Positions 17,229 through 28,780 are shown, counted from the first letter of the stretch. The stretch: 64,000 nucleotides of DNA from Cutibacterium equinum (GCF_028021195.1 NZ_CP115668.1:744001-808000); one strand, 5' to 3'. Program-made: numbers and translations. The notes: generated by a model from the sequence alone, not told the origin.

Positions 17229-18814
17229 GCCCTGAACCTACTACCACCCCCATGTCATCTGCGGACGCCGCATTGCGGCCCACGCAGGTCAATCCCATCG
17301 CCTGGGTTGACGTGGTGGCGGCCCTCGACGGGTGTTCGGCCGACGAGAACGGTCCTGCCATCAGTGGGATCACCTTGGATTCTCGCCAGGTACGTCCCGG
17401 CGACCTGTACGTCGGTCTGCGCGGTCTCCATGCCCACGGGGCCCGATTCGCTGCCTCAGCCGTCGAGGCCGGCGCGGTGGCAGTTCTCACTGACGCCGAG
17501 GGTGCGACGCTCGCGGCGGATGCTGGTGTGCCGATCATCGTCGTCCCGCATCCCCGTGCTGCCATGGCAGTTGCGGCGGCCACGATCTTCGGCCATCCCG
17601 CTGACGACATGACGATGTTCGGGATCACCGGCACCAACGGCAAGACGACGACAGCCTTCTTGGTGGAGGCGGGTCTGCGCTCCGCCGGACACCACGTCGG
17701 GACGATCGGGACGATCGGGTTCCGGCTCGATGGTGCGGAGTTGCCAAGTGCCCGTACCACGGTGACGACTCCGGAGGCTCCGGATCTTCAGGGCCTCTTT
17801 GCTGCCATGGCGCAGCAGGGAGCGACCGACGTCGTCATGGAGGTGTCCTCCCACGCACTTGCCCTGCAGCGGGTCAACGGCACCCGGTTCGACGTTGCCG
17901 CCTTCACCAACCTCGGTCGCGATCATCTTGACTTCCACAAGACCCTCGACGAGTACTTCGAGGCCAAGGCGCGACTTTTCACCCCGGATGTGGCCAGGAT
18001 CGGCGTCATCAACGTTGACGACCCGCGTGGCCGTCAACTTGTCGAGAGGATGCAGGCCAGTGGCGTCACGGTGGTGACGACCTCGATCCACGAACCTGCG
18101 GATTACCAGGTGACCTCGTGGTATCCCGGGCCACGTGGGGCCATCTTCGACGTCACGACCCCGTCGGGGCAGCGCACCCTCGAATTGTCCCTGCCCGGTG
18201 AGTACAACGTCCGCAACGCGGCCATGGCTTTGGCCATGTTGGAAGCCGCAGGGCTGTCCTTCGACGAGGTCGTGCAGGGGCTGTGTTCTGCTCAAGTGCC
18301 AGGTCGGATGGAACGCGTCGATCTGGGGCCGGACTCACCGACCGTTCTGGTGGATTTCGCGCACACTCCGCAGGCGATTGCTTCTGCTCTCGATGCGGCG
18401 CGCTCCTCGGTCCACGGGGGACGTCTCATCGCTGTTCTGGGAGCTGGGGGAGACCGTGACGCGGCCAAGCGCGGTCCCATGGGTCGGGTTGCGGCCGAGA
18501 GGGCTGACGTCGTCATCATCACTGACGACAACCCACGTACTGAGGATCCGGCAGTGATCCGTGCTGCGGTGCTGGAAGGAGCCCACGAGGCGGCCAGGGA
18601 CGGCGTCATCGTCGTTGATGGTGGGCGCCGTCGCGAGGCAATCAACGAGGCGTTGAGAATGGCTGAGGTCGCAGACGTCATCTGCGTGCTCGGCAAGGGC
18701 CACGAAACCGGACAACACGTTGGCAGCGAGGTGTTGCCATTCGACGATCGTGAGGTCATTCGCGCTGAATGGCACACCCTCGCCGGGCGCGCCGAGGAGG
18801 ATCTGACGCGATGA
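17225..18814 (+). CDS. murE: UDP-MurNAc-L-Ala-D-Glu:diamino acid ligase
   Basis: 529-aa Mur ligase adding the third stem-peptide residue. The ATP loop is [18 protein letters not shown] (about residues 133-150). The segment DDNPRTEDPAVI contains DNPR, the signature of meso-diaminopimelate-type MurE enzymes. Some Propionibacteriaceae use LL-diaminopimelate, so the isomer is not settled from sequence. GTG 17225 overlaps the ftsI stop. Confidence 0.95.
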   Translation: MSPEPTTTPMSSADAALRPTQVNPIAWVDVVAALDGCSADENGPAISGITLDSRQVRPGDLYVGLRGLHAHGARFAASAVEAGAVAVLTDAEGATLAADAGVPIIVVPHPRAAMAVAAATIFGHPADDMTMFGITGTNGKTTTAFLVEAGLRSAGHHVGTIGTIGFRLDGAELPSARTTVTTPEAPDLQGLFAAMAQQGATDVVMEVSSHALALQRVNGTRFDVAAFTNLGRDHLDFHKTLDEYFEAKARLFTPDVARIGVINVDDPRGRQLVERMQASGVTVVTTSIHEPADYQVTSWYPGPRGAIFDVTTPSGQRTLELSLPGEYNVRNAAMALAMLEAAGLSFDEVVQGLCSAQVPGRMERVDLGPDSPTVLVDFAHTPQAIASALDAARSSVHGGRLIAVLGAGGDRDAAKRGPMGRVAAERADVVIITDDNPRTEDPAVIRAAVLEGAHEAARDGVIVVDGGRRREAINEALRMAEVADVICVLGKGHETGQHVGSEVLPFDDREVIRAEWHTLAGRAEEDLTR

Positions 18815-20268
18815 GAACTGTCGACATTGCCACGCTGTCTCGCATCGTTGAGGCCGAACCGGTCGATGGCTGTGCACAGGTGGGCCCTGACGTCGTCATC
18901 GACACTCGCAAGGTGACTCCGGGGGCTCTCTTCGTCGCCTTGCCAGGTTCCAAGGCGGACGGACACGACTTCAGCACGGATGCCCAGGACGCTGGCGCGG
19001 CTGCTGTGCTGGGTACCCGCACCACCGACGCCCAGTTGCCGCACCTCGTGGTTGACGACGGTCAGGCTGGACTGTCGCGGTTGGCTCGTCACGTCGTGGA
19101 CACTGAGCGGGCTCGCGGTATGCGCACCATTGCCCTCACGGGGTCCAGCGGCAAGACGAGTACCAAGGACATGCTGGCCCAGGTCCTCGAGGTCTGTGGT
19201 CCTACGGTGGCTCCGGTGGGATCGTTCAACAATGAGATCGGTGTGCCGCTGACGGCATGCCGCGTCGATGAGAAGACCGCATTCCTGGTGTCCGAGATGG
19301 GGTCTCGCGGGCGTGGTCACATTGCATGGCTGACCTCCATCGTTGCCCCTGACGTCGCCATGGTCCTCAATGTCGGGACCGCCCACCTGGGTGAGTTCGG
19401 ATCCCGTGAGGGCATTGCCGAGGCCAAGGGCGAAATCGTCGAGGCCCTCAGCCCTGACGGCTGGGCCGTACTCAATGCCGCCGATGATCTGGTGGCTGGG
19501 ATGGCTGCGCGGACCCGCGGCCATATCGCGTGGTTCAGCCCTGACCCCGATCATCGGCGTCGCGATGCCGAGATCGAGGTGTGGGCCGAGTCGATCACGT
19601 CTGATGATCTGGACCGTCACTCCTTCACCCTGGGGGTTCGTCGGGGGGAGTCGACCTGGACCAGCCCGGTTCAGTTGACGACGATGGGAGCCCACCAGGT
19701 TGCCAACGCTGTCGCCGCCACGGCCGCAGCGCTGGCAGCTCTGGAGCTCAACTCAGCCGTCGATGAGAACACCGTCGGTCGCATCGCGACGGCCTTGAGC
19801 AAGGCTGTGTCGCGGTCTGCCATGAGGATGCAACTGCTCGAGCGGGCTGATGGTCTGGTCCTGGTTGAGGATTGTTACAACGCCAACCCTGACTCGATGG
19901 CTGCCTCCTTGACGGCCATGGGGCACGTCCTGAGGTCGCGTCGGGTCACGGACCCCAGCACCCGTGGAATCGCTGTGCTCGGCGACATGCTCGAGCTCGG
20001 CGATGATTCCGCGCGACTCCACGTCGAATCGGGTCGACGTGCTGGTCAGGCCGGGTTTGACGTCGTCATCGCGGTTGGTGACCAGGCCGAGAGTATTGCC
20101 GCTGGCGCATCCGCTGAAGGCGCACATGTGATCGTCACTACCGTCGACGAGGCTGCTGGGTCGCTAAGTTGGACCTCGCACGATGTCGTCCTGCTCAAGG
20201 CATCCCGGGGCCTGGCCCTGGAGCGGGTGGGGCGCGCTGTGTTCGAGGAGAGGGAGGCTCAGGCGTGA
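18811..20268 (+). CDS. murF: UDP-MurNAc-tripeptide:D-Ala-D-Ala ligase
   Basis: 485-aa Mur ligase that adds D-Ala-D-Ala to the stem peptide. The P-loop GSSGKTSTKDM differs from the more common GTxGKT, as often seen in actinobacterial MurF. SFNNEIGVPLT and EDCYNANPDSM are diagnostic. ATG 18811 overlaps the murE stop (ATGA), with GAGGAGG 10 nt upstream. Confidence 0.95.
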   Translation: MRTVDIATLSRIVEAEPVDGCAQVGPDVVIDTRKVTPGALFVALPGSKADGHDFSTDAQDAGAAAVLGTRTTDAQLPHLVVDDGQAGLSRLARHVVDTERARGMRTIALTGSSGKTSTKDMLAQVLEVCGPTVAPVGSFNNEIGVPLTACRVDEKTAFLVSEMGSRGRGHIAWLTSIVAPDVAMVLNVGTAHLGEFGSREGIAEAKGEIVEALSPDGWAVLNAADDLVAGMAARTRGHIAWFSPDPDHRRRDAEIEVWAESITSDDLDRHSFTLGVRRGESTWTSPVQLTTMGAHQVANAVAATAAALAALELNSAVDENTVGRIATALSKAVSRSAMRMQLLERADGLVLVEDCYNANPDSMAASLTAMGHVLRSRRVTDPSTRGIAVLGDMLELGDDSARLHVESGRRAGQAGFDVVIAVGDQAESIAAGASAEGAHVIVTTVDEAAGSLSWTSHDVVLLKASRGLALERVGRAVFEEREAQA

Positions 20269-21335
20269 AGAACATCCTGCTCGCCGGCGTGGTGTCAATG
20301 ATCGGCACCCTCGTCGGCACGCGGTGGTTCATTCACTGGCTCGCCGCAAGGGGATACGGCCAGATCATTCGTGACGACGGCCCGACCACCCACAAGACGA
20401 AGAAGGGCACCCCGACGATGGGCGGTGCCGTCATCATCGCCTCAGTGCTGTTGGCCTACTCCGTCGCCCATCTGGTGACGTGGACCCACCCGAGTGTCTC
20501 GGCCGTCCTGGTTCTCTGGCTGTTCGCCGGCCTGGGGCTCATCGGATTCCTCGACGACTGGACGAAGATTTCCAAACAACGCTCATTGGGCCTCAAACCC
20601 AAGGGAAAGCTGCTTGGCCAGGCCTTTGTCGCCGTCACCTTCGCCGTTGCAGTGATGTACTTCCCGGATTCCCACGGGGTCACTCCGGGCTCCCCGGCAA
20701 TCTCCTTCCTGCGCGACATCTCCTGGCTCAACCTGCCGATCTGGTTGGGCATCATCTGGGTGATCCTGCTCATTGCGGGCAGCTCCAATGCGGTGAATCT
20801 CACCGATGGTCTGGACGGGTTGGCAACGGGTGCCTCCACGATGGTCTTCGGCGCCTACACCCTGTTGACCATTTGGCAGTTCAACCAGTGGTGTTCGCGT
20901 CCGACCACTGCCGGTAGCCATTGCTACGCAGTGCGTGATCCGTATGACATCGCTGTGGTGGCCATTGCCATCGCGGGAGCCTGTTTCGGTTTCCTGTGGT
21001 GGAATGCGAAGCCTGCCAAGATCTTCCTCGGTGACACCGGGTCCTTGGCTCTCGGTGGTGCTGTCGCAGGTATGGCCGTCGTCAGTCGTACTGAACTGTT
21101 GCTGGTCATCATTGGTGCCCTGTTCGTCATCGAGACGGTCTCGGTGATGATTCAGGTGAGCGTGTTCAAACTCACCGGCGGAAAACGCGTTTTCAAGATG
21201 GCCCCGTTGCATCACCACTTCGAGTTGAAGGGGTGGGCTGAGGTGACCGTGGTCATCAGGTTTTGGATCATTTGCGGCCTGGCCGTCGCGGCTGGCCTGG
21301 GAATCTTCTACGCAGAATGGGTGGCAGGGCAGTGA
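20265..21335 (+). CDS. mraY: Phospho-MurNAc-pentapeptide translocase
   Basis: 356-aa polytopic membrane enzyme making lipid I. Motifs are GTPTMGG, the aspartates of [21 protein letters not shown] and the His-rich loop [13 protein letters not shown]. About ten transmembrane helices. GTG 20265 overlaps the murF stop; the following murD GTG overlaps the mraY stop. Confidence 0.97.
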   Translation: MKNILLAGVVSMIGTLVGTRWFIHWLAARGYGQIIRDDGPTTHKTKKGTPTMGGAVIIASVLLAYSVAHLVTWTHPSVSAVLVLWLFAGLGLIGFLDDWTKISKQRSLGLKPKGKLLGQAFVAVTFAVAVMYFPDSHGVTPGSPAISFLRDISWLNLPIWLGIIWVILLIAGSSNAVNLTDGLDGLATGASTMVFGAYTLLTIWQFNQWCSRPTTAGSHCYAVRDPYDIAVVAIAIAGACFGFLWWNAKPAKIFLGDTGSLALGGAVAGMAVVSRTELLLVIIGALFVIETVSVMIQVSVFKLTGGKRVFKMAPLHHHFELKGWAEVTVVIRFWIICGLAVAAGLGIFYAEWVAGQ

Positions 21336-22813
21336 CGTTCTCCGGAAGAGTTGATCTGAGCACGGCCGATCGGCTGTTCGACTGGTCGGGAGTGCGCGTC
21401 GTCGTCGCAGGCCTGGGAACCTCTGGCTTCGCCGCTGCCGACGCCCTGCTCGACCTCGACGCACGTGTTCTCGTCCTCGACGATTCTGACGACGACTCCC
21501 ACCGCGACAAGGGAGGGCTGCTCGAGGTCCTGGGAGCCGAGGTGCGATTGGGGCCTGGCTCGGCAGCCGAGCTTCCCGAGGACACCGACCTTGTTGTCGT
21601 GTCCCCAGGGTGGCGTCCGACCCAGCCCTTGGTGGCCAGCGCCCTCCTTCAGGGGATCCCGGTCTGGGGAGAACCAGAACTGGCTTGGCGTCTCATGCAT
21701 CCGGATCGCGTCGTCACGTGGCTGGGCATCACCGGCACCAATGGCAAGACGACAACCACCCAGATGACCGAGTCGATTCTCAACGCCGCAGGGTTGCGAG
21801 CCAGCGCTGTCGGCAACATCGGCCGCCCCATCCTGGAGGCGATGGCCGACGAGATCGACTACGACGTCTTTGCCGTCGAGCTGTCCAGCTTCCAACTGCA
21901 CTGGTCGCCTTCCCTGTCCCTGCGCTCGGCTGCCGTGCTCAACCTGCAGCAGGATCATCTGGAGTGGTACGCCCACGACGACGATCCCCTCTCCTCCTAT
22001 GCCGCTGACAAGGCACGCATCTACCACCAGGTGACCAATTCCTGCGTCTACAACGTTGCCGATCCCGCTACCGAGCGCATGGTCGAGGAGGCTGACGTCG
22101 TCGAGGGGGCTCGCGCCATCGGCTTCACCACCGGCATTCCGGGCCCCTCCATGATCGGTGTCGTCGACGATCTCATCGTCGACCGTGCCTTCGTCGAACA
22201 ACGGGCGACCTCTGCCATGGAGTTGGCTCGCCTCGAGGACGTCCATCCTTTCGCCCCACACAATGTCGAGAATGCCTTGGCAGCAGCTGCCCTGACCCGC
22301 TCCTTCGGAGTCCCCGCGACCGCTGTCGGACAGGGATTGCGTGATCTCCACCTGGGCGGTCATCGCATCGAGACCGTCCATGAGGCTGGGGGCATCACCT
22401 GGGTCGACGACTCCAAGGCCACCAACCCTCATGCCGCGAACTCCTCGATGCGAGCCTTCGAGCACATCGTGTGGATTGCCGGAGGTCAGGCCAAGGGCAC
22501 CACCTTCGACGAGCTGGTCACCACCCACGCTGAGAAGCTGCGTGGCGCCATCCTGCTGGGAACCGACCGCGCTGTCATCGCCGCGTCCTTGGCCGAGCAT
22601 GCCCCGCAGGTCCCCGTCGTCGTCATCGATGACATGTCGCCAGAGTGCATGGTCAAGGCAGTCCACGAGGCCGCCAGGATGGCTCGTCCGGGAGACACCG
22701 TCCTGCTGGCCCCGGGATGCGCAAGCCTTGACATCTGGCCTGGATACGCTGCTCGCGGCGACGACTTCGCCAGCGCGGCACGACAGATCGACGGGCCGGC
22801 TGCCGATGGCTGA
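21332..22813 (+). CDS. murD: UDP-MurNAc-L-Ala:D-Glu ligase
   Basis: 493-aa Mur ligase adding D-glutamate. The ATP loop is [30 protein letters not shown] is the N-terminal UDP-binding Rossmann segment and [13 protein letters not shown] is the C-terminal signature. GTG 21332 overlaps the mraY stop. In the cluster murD directly precedes ftsW. Confidence 0.96.
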   Translation: MTFSGRVDLSTADRLFDWSGVRVVVAGLGTSGFAAADALLDLDARVLVLDDSDDDSHRDKGGLLEVLGAEVRLGPGSAAELPEDTDLVVVSPGWRPTQPLVASALLQGIPVWGEPELAWRLMHPDRVVTWLGITGTNGKTTTTQMTESILNAAGLRASAVGNIGRPILEAMADEIDYDVFAVELSSFQLHWSPSLSLRSAAVLNLQQDHLEWYAHDDDPLSSYAADKARIYHQVTNSCVYNVADPATERMVEEADVVEGARAIGFTTGIPGPSMIGVVDDLIVDRAFVEQRATSAMELARLEDVHPFAPHNVENALAAAALTRSFGVPATAVGQGLRDLHLGGHRIETVHEAGGITWVDDSKATNPHAANSSMRAFEHIVWIAGGQAKGTTFDELVTTHAEKLRGAILLGTDRAVIAASLAEHAPQVPVVVIDDMSPECMVKAVHEAARMARPGDTVLLAPGCASLDIWPGYAARGDDFASAARQIDGPAADG

Positions 22814-24104
22814 GAAGTCGGCTGACACCCGGACTCCTCAGCAGGTGAGTAGAGCCCGACGCCGGACCCCCGCACGATGGCTGCAGCATGTCCTGCGGCT
22901 CGACAGCGGCGATGGGTCCTCAGGTCACTTGCTGGCTCAACCCTTCTTGGACTACTACGTCATCCTCGCCACCACCGTGCTGCTGTGCGGCATCGGTGCG
23001 TTGATGGGGCTGTCCTCGTCATCGGTGTACTCCCAGTCTCTGGGGAACGGGCCCTACCACTTCGCCATTCGCCAGATCCTCTTCCTCGTCGTCGGGGCGA
23101 TTGCCGCAGCGGTGGTGTCTCGGCTCTCGGAAGCGCACCTGCGTCAACTGGGCGGGCTGAGCTATGCCGTCGTGTGCCTCATGCTGGTTCTGGTGCTGAC
23201 CTCGCTGGGATCTGATGCTGGCAAGGGAAACCAGTCGTGGTTGGTTCTTGGCCCGGTCAGCTTGCAGCCCTCGGAGTTCGCGAAGTTCGCCCTGGTCCTC
23301 ATCGGTGCCAGCTACATGTCGTCGCGGCGCGAGGAGATGGCAACGCTCAAGGGCGTGGGCATTTATCTCGCGCTGTATGGAGTCATCGGGTTGCTGGTCG
23401 TCGCCCAGGGAGACCTTGGTACGACGATGATCATCGGGCTCATCATGCTGGCTCAGATGTGGAACTTTGGGGTGCCAAAACGCTATTTGGGTGCCCTCAT
23501 CGGTCTGGGCCTGGTAGCAGTCCTGATGCTCATCGCGATCACTCCCTACCGAGCTCAGCGGGTGTTGTCCTTCCTGCATCCTGACAATGGTGCGACGACC
23601 TCCCAACAGCCGCTCTCGGCGATCTACGCCCTGGCAACTGGTGGCTGGTGGGGAGTCGGTATCGGTGCCTCCCGCCAGAAGTGGGGAGGACTCTACGACG
23701 GTGCTCAGAACGACTTCGTCTTCGCCGTCCTCGGTGAGGAGATGGGTCTGCTCGGCACCCTCGGCGTCATCGTGCTGTTCACCCTGCTCGTGTGGGCGGG
23801 AATCAGGACCGCGATGCGTCAGGACTCCCTCTTCCGTCGTTCGGCCGCATCGACGGCCACCGCCTGGATTGCGACCCAGGCCATCATCAACATGGCGGTC
23901 TCGTTGAACCTGTTGCCGGTCGTCGGCGTGCCGCTTCCCTTCATCTCCATCGGTGGATCGGCCTTGGTGTCGGTGCTGCTGGCGGTCGGCATCATGTTGG
24001 CGTGTGCCCGTACCGAGCCAGACGCTCGGCGCAGTGCCGAGGCTTCCCGACGCAGCGAGCCTGCTCGTGTGACCAGTGTGGTCGACGGAGGTCACCGTGG
24101 CTGA
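22806..24104 (+). CDS. ftsW: Septal peptidoglycan glycosyltransferase FtsW (SEDS)
   Basis: 432-aa SEDS protein with about ten transmembrane helices. It polymerises glycan strands with FtsI. SEDS-type segments include [53 protein letters not shown] and [19 protein letters not shown] 22806 lies 8 bp inside murD, and the first residues are a basic cytoplasmic tail. Confidence 0.95.
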   Translation: MAEKSADTRTPQQVSRARRRTPARWLQHVLRLDSGDGSSGHLLAQPFLDYYVILATTVLLCGIGALMGLSSSSVYSQSLGNGPYHFAIRQILFLVVGAIAAAVVSRLSEAHLRQLGGLSYAVVCLMLVLVLTSLGSDAGKGNQSWLVLGPVSLQPSEFAKFALVLIGASYMSSRREEMATLKGVGIYLALYGVIGLLVVAQGDLGTTMIIGLIMLAQMWNFGVPKRYLGALIGLGLVAVLMLIAITPYRAQRVLSFLHPDNGATTSQQPLSAIYALATGGWWGVGIGASRQKWGGLYDGAQNDFVFAVLGEEMGLLGTLGVIVLFTLLVWAGIRTAMRQDSLFRRSAASTATAWIATQAIINMAVSLNLLPVVGVPLPFISIGGSALVSVLLAVGIMLACARTEPDARRSAEASRRSEPARVTSVVDGGHRG

Positions 24105-24140
24105 TATCGACGCCGTATTCCATTGTCACGAGGAGTATCC

Positions 24141-25244
24141 ATGGTGAACGTTGTCCTGGCGGGCGGAGGAACGGCCGGCCACACCTCCCCGCTCATTGCC
24201 ACCGCGAAGGCTCTGCAGGACCGTGGCGTCACGGTGTCGTGCATCGGGACTCCCAAGGGCCTTGAGGGGAAAGTCATCCCGGAGGCCGGTCTCGAACTCG
24301 ACATGATTCCTCCGGTGCCGCTGCCGCGCACCCTCAACGCCGATCTGTTCAAGGTTCCTGGACGGTTGGCCTCAGCGGTACGCCAGGCAGGTGCGGTGCT
24401 CAAGCAGCGCCAGGCCGACGTCGTCGTGGGCTTCGGCGGCTACGTCTCGCTGCCGGCGTATCTGGCTGCCAGGAAGGCCAAGATCCCCGTCGTCGTCCAC
24501 GAGCAGAACGCTGTTCCCGGGCTGGCCAACAAGATCGCCGCCCGGTTCGCGGCCTTCGTCGGTACGGCGTTCCCGCAGACCCCGTTGCCCAAGGCCACCT
24601 TTGTCGGTATGCCGCTGCGCACGCAGATCACTGACCTGGCAGACGCCAGCCAGGAAGATCGAGCTGAGCGTTGTGCCCGGGCTCGTGGCAGCCTCGGGCT
24701 GGATGCCGACCGTCCCACCCTGCTCGTGTCGGGCGGATCCCAGGGGGCGGTTGCCATCAATGACGCCGTCATCGCAGCACGTGAGACCCTCCTTGCCGAT
24801 GGTGTGCAGATCCTCCACGTCCTGGGCCCCAAGAACATCAAGGACAACACCAAGGTCGTCGACGAGGCGACCGGAGCTGCCTGGGTCCCGGTCGGATACG
24901 TTGACGACATGGCCAGTGCCTACGCGGCTGCCGACCTCATGGTGGCTCGTTCCGGAGCTGGAACAGTGGTGGAGACCGCCACGGTCGGTCTGCCGACGAT
25001 CTACGTTCCGTTGCCGCACGGCAATGGAGAACAGGCGCGCAATGCCACCTCGGCCGTTACGGCCGGGGCTGGTGTCGTCGTCGCCAATGCGGACCTGGAC
25101 GCTCAACGACTTCTTGCTGAGACCGCGCGCATCCATGACGCCGACGCCCTGGCCACAATGTCGGCTGCTGGGCGAGGACTCATGCCTGCCCACGCCGCCG
25201 AGGAGATGGCGACCCGGGTGATCTCGCTCGCCAATTCGAAGTGA
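24141..25244 (+). CDS. murG: Lipid II synthase (UDP-GlcNAc transferase)
   Basis: 367-aa peripheral membrane glycosyltransferase that adds GlcNAc to lipid I. N-terminal loop GGGTAGHTSPLIA, VGFGGYVSLPAYL, HEQNAVPGLANK and C-terminal VARSGAGTVVETATVGLP are all present. ATG 24141 has CGAGGAG 5 nt upstream. The 36-bp gap after ftsW is one of only three sizeable gaps from ftsL to ftsZ. Confidence 0.96.
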   Translation: MVNVVLAGGGTAGHTSPLIATAKALQDRGVTVSCIGTPKGLEGKVIPEAGLELDMIPPVPLPRTLNADLFKVPGRLASAVRQAGAVLKQRQADVVVGFGGYVSLPAYLAARKAKIPVVVHEQNAVPGLANKIAARFAAFVGTAFPQTPLPKATFVGMPLRTQITDLADASQEDRAERCARARGSLGLDADRPTLLVSGGSQGAVAINDAVIAARETLLADGVQILHVLGPKNIKDNTKVVDEATGAAWVPVGYVDDMASAYAAADLMVARSGAGTVVETATVGLPTIYVPLPHGNGEQARNATSAVTAGAGVVVANADLDAQRLLAETARIHDADALATMSAAGRGLMPAHAAEEMATRVISLANSK

Positions 25245-25275
25245 TCGACCCGACGACTGTTTGAGGAGGAATCTC

Positions 25276-26691
25276 ATGTCATTGCGGGAACCTGTCGAGC
25301 TGCTCGACCCCAGCACCATTGGGCCGGTCCACTTCATCGCTATCGGTGGAGCCGGGATGAGCGGTGTGGCGCGGATCTACCACGACATGGGAGTCGATGT
25401 CCGGGGCTCTGACCAGGTTGATTCTGCCAATCTGCGTGAGTTGGCAGCCGCAGGAGTCCAGACCTGGGTGGGCCATGATCCGGCCCATCTGGCAGGGGCT
25501 CGTACCGTCGTGGTCTCCTCGGCGATCCGTCCCGACAACCCGGAATTGGCGGAGGCCAACCGACTCGGCCTGCGCGTGTGGCACCGCTCGGCTGCTCTGG
25601 CTGCCCTCATGTTGGGTCGTGAAGGGGTCTCGATCGCTGGTACCCACGGCAAGACGACAACCACCGGGATGGTCGCCACCATGCTCGACCACGCGGCAGT
25701 TGACCCGTCCTACGTCATTGGTTCACCGCTGGCATCCACCGGAAAAGCGGCTCACCTGGGCCGAGGAGAGGTCTTCGTCGTCGAGGCCGACGAGTCCGAT
25801 GGCTCCTTCCTGCAGTACCCCAGCCAGATCGTCGTCGTCACCAACGTGGAAGCTGACCATCTCGACAACTGGGGCACCCCGCAGGCCTACTTCGACGGTT
25901 TCGTCTCGATGGCAACCCGTCCCGAGGTGCGCTACGTCGTCACCAACGTCGACGACCCGGGTGCAGCCGAGCTGGCAGCTCGACTGGAATGCACCGGGAC
26001 GGTCAAGGTCGTCACCTACGGTGAGTCGCAGCAGGCCGAGGTCCGTCTCGTTGACCTCGACCTGGAAGGCACGACGGCCTCAGCCACCCTCGTCCACGGG
26101 TCCACCCGGGGTCGTCTCAAGCTTCAGGTTCCTGGCCGCTACAACCTCTCCAACGCTGCTGCCGCCTACTGCGTCGGGTCCTTGCTGGGGATTGGCCATG
26201 ACGAGCTCCTGGCCGGGATCGGGGCTTTCACGGGGACACTGCGGCGCTTCCAGCTGATAGGGCGCGTCGGTGAGGTGGCAGTCTTTGACGATTACGCCCA
26301 CCATCCGACCGAGCTGTGCGCCACTCTCGGGGCTGCACGTCGGGTGGTGACGGGGCAGGGGAGGGTCATCGCCTGTTTCCAGCCCCATCTGTTCTCCCGT
26401 ACCCGGGACTTCGCCGACGAATTCGGTCGGGCCCTCACCCTGGCTGACCGCGTCATCGTGTCCGACATCTACCCTGCCCGAGAGGACCCGATTCCTGGGG
26501 TCACCGGCGAACTGGTGCACGAGGCGACCATTGCGGCGGGTGGTGATTCCCGCTACGTCCCCGACAAGCAGGATCTTCCGGAAGCTCTTGCCGAAGAGGT
26601 GCGGCCCGGCGATCTGGTCATCACCTTGGGAGCCGGTGACGTCACCTTGGTGGGTCCGGTCCTGGTGGGATTGCTGGAGGGCACGTCCTGA
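25276..26691 (+). CDS. murC: UDP-MurNAc:L-Ala ligase
   Basis: 471-aa first Mur ligase, adding L-alanine to UDP-MurNAc. Motifs are FIAIGGAGMSGVARIY, the ATP loop AGTHGKTTTTGMV and DDYAHHPTEL. Strong AGGAGGA 5 nt before ATG 25276. The stop shares one base with the ftsQ start. Confidence 0.96.
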   Translation: MSLREPVELLDPSTIGPVHFIAIGGAGMSGVARIYHDMGVDVRGSDQVDSANLRELAAAGVQTWVGHDPAHLAGARTVVVSSAIRPDNPELAEANRLGLRVWHRSAALAALMLGREGVSIAGTHGKTTTTGMVATMLDHAAVDPSYVIGSPLASTGKAAHLGRGEVFVVEADESDGSFLQYPSQIVVVTNVEADHLDNWGTPQAYFDGFVSMATRPEVRYVVTNVDDPGAAELAARLECTGTVKVVTYGESQQAEVRLVDLDLEGTTASATLVHGSTRGRLKLQVPGRYNLSNAAAAYCVGSLLGIGHDELLAGIGAFTGTLRRFQLIGRVGEVAVFDDYAHHPTELCATLGAARRVVTGQGRVIACFQPHLFSRTRDFADEFGRALTLADRVIVSDIYPAREDPIPGVTGELVHEATIAAGGDSRYVPDKQDLPEALAEEVRPGDLVITLGAGDVTLVGPVLVGLLEGTS

Positions 26692-27404
26692 TGGCCGTGT
26701 CTGACATCAACGTCGCCATCGAGTTGCGACGCCGACGCCGCCGACGCCGCAACATGATCATCGCGGGGATCGTCGCTGCGGTGGTGGTCCTCGTCCTGGT
26801 GGCGATCTGGGTGGTGCGTAGTTCCTCGGTATTCAGCGTCGACACCGTCGAGGTGCATGGAACACACTTGACGACGGTCTCCCAGGTTGAGCAGGCCGCC
26901 AAGGTGCCCAAGGGTCAGCCCCTGGCCCGAGTCAATACTGACGAGGTTGCCGCTCGTGTCACGGCGATGGGCATCGTCGACCATGCGCAGGTGCATCGGA
27001 AGTGGCCGCACACCGTCGTCATCGATGTCACCGAGTTGAAGGTCGCCTACCAGGTGAAAACTCCTGAGGGGTATCTGTGGGTCGATCCCACCGGGGTGGT
27101 CTTCCACCGGACCGCCAAACCCGCCCCGAAGGTGGTGTGGGCCACCACCTCGTCGAGCAATCGTGCTCTGCTGCGTGACGTCGCAACTGTGGCTGGTTCC
27201 TTCCCTCCCGAACTGAGACGTCAGGTCGACCACATCGAGGCCAGATCCCGCGACGCCATCGTCGTGGCGCTGTCGGGCAAGCGGACGGTGGTGTGGGGAT
27301 CGGCCGATCAGTCTGAGTTCAAGGGCAAGGTTGCTGCTGCCATGCTCAACGTCAAGGCAACTCGTTTCGACGTCTCCTCCCCGGAGCATCCAACCTCTCG
27401 GTGA
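26691..27404 (+). CDS. ftsQ: Cell division protein FtsQ/DivIB
   Basis: 237-aa bitopic protein. A highly basic N-terminus (ELRRRRRRRRN) precedes one transmembrane helix (about residues 24-44) and a POTRA domain starting VFSVDTVEVHGTHL. A beta-domain follows. It links early and late divisome proteins with FtsL/FtsB. TGATG overlap with murC. Confidence 0.92.
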   Translation: MAVSDINVAIELRRRRRRRRNMIIAGIVAAVVVLVLVAIWVVRSSSVFSVDTVEVHGTHLTTVSQVEQAAKVPKGQPLARVNTDEVAARVTAMGIVDHAQVHRKWPHTVVIDVTELKVAYQVKTPEGYLWVDPTGVVFHRTAKPAPKVVWATTSSSNRALLRDVATVAGSFPPELRRQVDHIEARSRDAIVVALSGKRTVVWGSADQSEFKGKVAAAMLNVKATRFDVSSPEHPTSR

Positions 27405-27452
27405 ACAGTCTCAAGCCGGGGTTGAGGGTCGAGGTCCAGGTGGCCTGCACCG

Positions 27453-27480
27453 TTGGACACCCTTCTGAGGTGCTCATACC
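27453..27480 (+). promoter_or_regulatory. Candidate ftsZ promoter
   Basis: In the 121-bp ftsQ-ftsZ gap, TTGGAC (27453-27458) and CATACC (27475-27480) are separated by 16 bp, about 45 nt before the ftsZ GTG. Separate ftsZ promoters are known in actinobacteria; this one is a weak match. Confidence 0.3.
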
Positions 27481-27525
27481 CTTTCCCTAGACCGGTCCGT
27501 CAGACAAGAGTGAGGCAGAACTCCA

Positions 27526-28779
27526 GTGGCTATTCCATCCCAGAACTACCTCGCCGTGATCAAGGTCGTGGGGGTAGGCGGTGGCGGCTGCAATGCCGTG
27601 AACCGCATGATCGAGGCGGGACTCAAGGGAGTCGAGTTCCTTGCCGTCAACACTGATGCCCAGGCCCTCCTCACGAGCGATGCCGACGTCAAGCTTGACA
27701 TCGGTAGGGACCTCACCCGAGGACTGGGAGCAGGTGCCGACCCTGACAAGGGACGTCAGGCTGCCGAGGATCACGCCGACGAGATCGAGGAGTCCCTCAA
27801 GGGTGCGGACATGGTCTTCGTCACCGCCGGTGAGGGCGGTGGGACCGGCACAGGTGCTGCCCCCGTCGTCGCCAAGATCGCTCGTTCCCTCGGGGCGCTG
27901 ACGATTGGTGTCGTGACCCGCCCGTTCTCCTTCGAGGGTCACCGTCGTTCCTCCCAAGCCGAGTCCGGGATCACGAATCTGCGCGACGAGGTCGACACCC
28001 TCATCGTCATCCCCAACGACAAGTTGCTGGACATGACCGACCAGCGCATCGCCATCCTGGACGCCTTCAAGCAGGCAGACCAGGTGTTGATGCAAGGCGT
28101 GTCTGGTATTACCGACCTCATCACCACGCCTGGCCAGATCAACCTGGACTTCGCCGACGTCAAGTCCGTCATGTCGAATGCGGGATCGGCCCTCATGGGC
28201 ATCGGGCGGGCTTCCGGGGAGGATCGTGCCCGCGCCGCTGCGGAGATGGCCATCTCGTCCCCGCTGCTCGAGGTGTCCATCGACGGTGCTCGCGGCGTGC
28301 TGTTGTCCATCGCCGGTGGCTCCGACCTCGGCTTGTTCGAGGTCGCCAGCGCCGCGAACCTCATCGAGGCTGCTGCCCACGACGAGGCCAACATCATCTT
28401 CGGCACCATCATCGACGATGCCCTCGGTGACGAGGTGCGCGTCACGGTCATCGCGGCCGGGTTCGAGAACGGTCAGCCGACCAGTATCAAGCAGCCTGGC
28501 ATCAGTCAGCGTCCTGCCTCGCGTCCAGCGATGAGCAATCATTCCTCGGCAGGTGTCTTCGCTGCCGGAACGGCCCCCTCCGAATCGGCCTCCGGTGCGA
28601 ACCGTCAGGCCAGCACCAACCCGCAGCCGACCCCGATTCGTCCGCAGACTCAGGGCAGCCCCTTCGGTAATCGTCCTTCTCAGCCGGAGCCGTTGAACCA
28701 GCCGGTTCAGCGTGCCAGCGAGCGTCCGCAGCTTGATGATCCCGAGGACGATCTGGACGTTCCCGACTTCTTGAAGTGA
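27526..28779 (+). CDS. ftsZ: Cell division GTPase FtsZ
   Basis: 417-aa tubulin homologue that forms the Z-ring. The GTP signature loop [10 protein letters not shown] lies about residues 105-114, with N-terminal [13 protein letters not shown] and T7 loop region [12 protein letters not shown] disordered Gln/Pro linker ends in the conserved acidic peptide [10 protein letters not shown] that binds partners such as SepF. GTG 27526 has only a weak GAGG upstream. No ftsA is present, as usual in Actinobacteria. Confidence 0.98.
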   Translation: MAIPSQNYLAVIKVVGVGGGGCNAVNRMIEAGLKGVEFLAVNTDAQALLTSDADVKLDIGRDLTRGLGAGADPDKGRQAAEDHADEIEESLKGADMVFVTAGEGGGTGTGAAPVVAKIARSLGALTIGVVTRPFSFEGHRRSSQAESGITNLRDEVDTLIVIPNDKLLDMTDQRIAILDAFKQADQVLMQGVSGITDLITTPGQINLDFADVKSVMSNAGSALMGIGRASGEDRARAAAEMAISSPLLEVSIDGARGVLLSIAGGSDLGLFEVASAANLIEAAAHDEANIIFGTIIDDALGDEVRVTVIAAGFENGQPTSIKQPGISQRPASRPAMSNHSSAGVFAAGTAPSESASGANRQASTNPQPTPIRPQTQGSPFGNRPSQPEPLNQPVQRASERPQLDDPEDDLDVPDFLK

Positions 28780-28780
28780 C